A DNA stretch of 64,000 nt from Cytophagales bacterium (lineage in GTDB: Bacteria; Bacteroidota; Bacteroidia; Cytophagales; Thermoflexibacteraceae), in contig JAAFKA010000006.1 of NCBI GenBank assembly GCA_013299115.1, positions 168,790-232,789 on the forward strand, read 5' to 3'. This document shows, one piece after another, positions 62,901-64,000 of the stretch. The translations under genes and the position numbers were made by a program. The notes beneath the pieces were generated by a model, which had not been told where the DNA came from, ran no database searches, and was given only the letters and a program-made list of their open reading frames with translations. Each line of letters opens with the position of its first letter. The first letter of the stretch is position 1.

Positions 62901-64000
62901 TATTACAGACCACGTTTTGTCTTCAGGTTCTATAAGCAATGGTAGGTTATTAGTGGTAAATGCTGCTGGCACTCTCACCAATATATGCAGTTATTTTGGA
63001 GCAACAGGTATTACATTGGACAGCCAAGACAGAATATGGGTTTTAAATACGCCTGCCTCAACTTCAAGTTCTAATTACAGAACAAATATTTTAGCAGGAA
63101 ATTGCTGTACTTTACAAACCATGAATACAGGTAATGTTAGAATTATTCCTAATACAACTTCTACCAGCCTGTTATCTGCAACTAACTCATCTTGTTTAAA
63201 TAACAATAATATTCCAGCATTAGGTAATCTTAATATAGCCACTACTCAAAATATTAGTGGTATGCATAATAATGTTACCATCAATAGTGGAGGTGTAGCT
63301 ACATTAACTTGTGATTTGTATGTGCAAGGTACATTAACAATCCAAAATGGAGGTCGTTTAAATACAAACTGTTTTAATGTTATTGGCACAGGAAATTTTG
63401 ATTTACAAAGTGGGGGGACTTTTGCTATTTGCAACCCACAAGGAATTGCTGCAAGTGGCACAACAGGGGCTATACAAGTAACAGGAACAAGAAATTATGA
63501 CGGCAATGCTACTTATATTTTCAACGGGACTGCTGCACAAATAACAGGTAATGCCCTGCCAGCTACCGTAGCAAATGTAGAAATCAACAATGCTGCTAAT
63601 GTAACCTTGTCCCAAGCTACAAGTATCTCAAGGCTATTGACAATGACAGCAGGAAATTTACTTGCTGGTAATAACCTTACCATAGCTGCTACTACTACAC
63701 AACAAGCTATGGTAATAAACAATGGTACATCAACCGTAACAGGCAACGTAAACGTACAACGCTATTTGCGGGCAAACACAGGCACTGCGGGTTTGGGCTA
63801 CCGTTTTGTAAGTTCACCCACCAGCAACGCCACTTTGAATGAATTGTCCGAGTTAAGTCCAGTGGTTAATCCAGCTTTCAATGGAGCAGCTTTTCCTGGT
63901 CGTACTTCGCCTTTTCCGACTGTTTACAGCTACAACCCTGCTTTGGCTGGTGACCCCGCCAAAACTTTCCTCACTTCGCCTTTCCCCGAATTTGATAAAG
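59965..64000 (+). CDS. Multidomain secreted M43 metalloprotease, partial
   Basis: The visible 1,345 residues start at ATG 59965 (an ATG at 59929 adds 12), with a signal peptide ending GSAQ. The pappalysin-like M43 domain has HELRHGFNLYH at 249-259: zinc ligands H249, H253 and H259, base E250, but Asn where M43 enzymes usually have Gly. GDRVCDTDPQ and a YMSYSNCA Met-turn fit M43. A GEVED-type domain (about 400-510, KVFIDFNNNGVFTDSGEE), Ig-like domains including a putative-Ig motif (LPTGLTLNASTGVLSGTPT, about 750), a propeller-like region (about 815-1050) and beta repeats follow. The gene runs off the right edge. A T9SS tail is expected but not seen. Confidence 0.85.
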   Translation, partial: MFSTRTNYQTSLLLLFCLLAMWQTGSAQDKKTICGFDHIHQTQMAKDAEYKRIVEANEVAIQAYMKSGKGGRTEGTVYKIPCVVHIIHTGGAIGTTYNPTDATITTMISNMTKAFRNQAPYNPAAGNDVEIEFELAKRSPTCTATNAINRIDINATALSGADKTKYIAEGIKSNSSANPLGVVESIIKPVSIWSNTDYYNIWIVNRIEGADGTSGTFTAGYAYFPGAGADVDGTVMLATQTADVETITHELRHGFNLYHTFEGSSGVGVCPPNATCLTQGDRVCDTDPQDNNPFQCTTNACGATTVLPNYMSYSNCATRNYTAGQSTRMRAALETTRSGLISSQALVAPIGSVTVACTPTNTGLSMGRGVTLFKFNTLNISSGHSIEDNTNYIDRSCLQQTTVSAGAVVPVQIATSVNACTAKVFIDFNNNGVFTDSGEEVFTGTSTSTGVGVPPVFDISGNINIPATGITFNTALRMRVVAAGNSPATPTSCSVNTGQAEDYGVIVTASATPTITTTGTLAAFSSCAGSVSANQSYTVSGANLTANLVITSPNANFEISLSAGSGFGSSLTLTPASGTVNSTTIFVRQTAGAANAASGDITHTSTGANNPNVAILVSTVNPLPTISLGTIANVTTAATTFTIPYTATTGTPNQYSITTGGATPMPSFVAVSNATLPATPITVTIPASAANTYNFTLTVRNSTTGCVSATIPFTLTTTVVICGTITVFPTILADGVNGETYSRTLSQTGGSGAITYSVSAGGLPTGLTLNASTGVLSGTPTANGTYNFTITATDGNACTGNRSYTVTIATANASPTCFTSASTNGLARNPITGNIWVTDRFNASGFYLYELNPNGTNVLNKFTGTFGEALGIAFSGNLVYVADRTGNKIQILNTLTGTWSDFAASPAVNSPCTILVEGNNLYVLERASAVATSLFRIYDITTGNQTTSFGMSASTNVGTNNIRFNLPHSFIRDAVGNLFITDHVLSSGSISNGRLLVVNAAGTLTNICSYFGATGITLDSQDRIWVLNTPASTSSSNYRTNILAGNCCTLQTMNTGNVRIIPNTTSTSLLSATNSSCLNNNNIPALGNLNIATTQNISGMHNNVTINSGGVATLTCDLYVQGTLTIQNGGRLNTNCFNVIGTGNFDLQSGGTFAICNPQGIAASGTTGAIQVTGTRNYDGNATYIFNGTAAQITGNALPATVANVEINNAANVTLSQATSISRLLTMTAGNLLAGNNLTIAATTTQQAMVINNGTSTVTGNVNVQRYLRANTGTAGLGYRFVSSPTSNATLNELSELSPVVNPAFNGAAFPGRTSPFPTVYSYNPALAGDPAKTFLTSPFPEFDK

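Overview
The window looks like chromosome of a gliding-lineage Bacteroidota, most likely a Cytophagales relative. The evidence is AT-rich DNA, a gldF gene, DUF5686/CarboxypepD_reg and SUFU-domain proteins, two proteins of the type IX secretion (T9SS) class (one with a visible C-terminal sorting tail), PEP carboxykinase and isochorismate (menaquinone) genes, and Bacteroidota-style promoters (TTTG ... TAnnTTTG). No rRNA, tRNA, CRISPR array, intact insertion sequence or prophage was seen.

Layout. 1-887 holds the N-terminal part of an AAA+ ATPase that resembles those of extracellular contractile injection systems. It runs off the left edge. 1047-8228 carries plus-strand genes: a large TPR protein, a LolA-like periplasmic protein, gldF, a TrpF-like barrel without catalytic residues, a SUFU-domain protein and pyrF. 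8354-15294 is mostly minus strand: isochorismate synthase, NodB deacetylase, a lipoprotein amidase (plus strand), an Rpn/PD-(D/E)XK nuclease, a small secreted protein, a lipoprotein and an APC permease. 15493-19450 holds a methyltransferase remnant, an ABC exporter and two unknown secreted proteins. 19522-36635 is one long minus-strand block: cdsA, a SpoIIE phosphatase, an FAD oxidoreductase/acetoacetate-decarboxylase-like pair, a second decayed copy of that pair, four tandem PD-(D/E)XK-like genes, a large HAMP-GAF-PAS-SpoIIE sensor phosphatase, two Rpn remnants and pckA. 36799-44162 carries an unknown secreted protein, a YdcZ-type transporter, an MBL hydrolase, hemE, a small conserved protein and a DUF5686 outer-membrane protein. 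44602-56940 is one giant gene (about 4,112 residues) for a repetitive secreted protein with a T9SS tail. 57106-64000 holds a DUF697/SHOCT-like protein, mnmG and the start of a multidomain secreted M43 metalloprotease.

Housekeeping genes (pyrF, isochorismate synthase, cdsA, pckA, hemE, mnmG) are scattered singly among accessory genes. There are few operons. Intergenic regions are rich in short palindromic repeat families that recur across the window, including a composite nested palindrome of about 290 bp at 39488-39781.

The most interesting accessory loci are the four-gene PD-(D/E)XK array at 28059-30694, which shows mosaic (gene-conversion-like) relationships, and the duplicated oxidoreductase/decarboxylase pair, one copy of which has been degraded by deletions and a frameshift. 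All family assignments come from reading motifs by eye. No database search was run.
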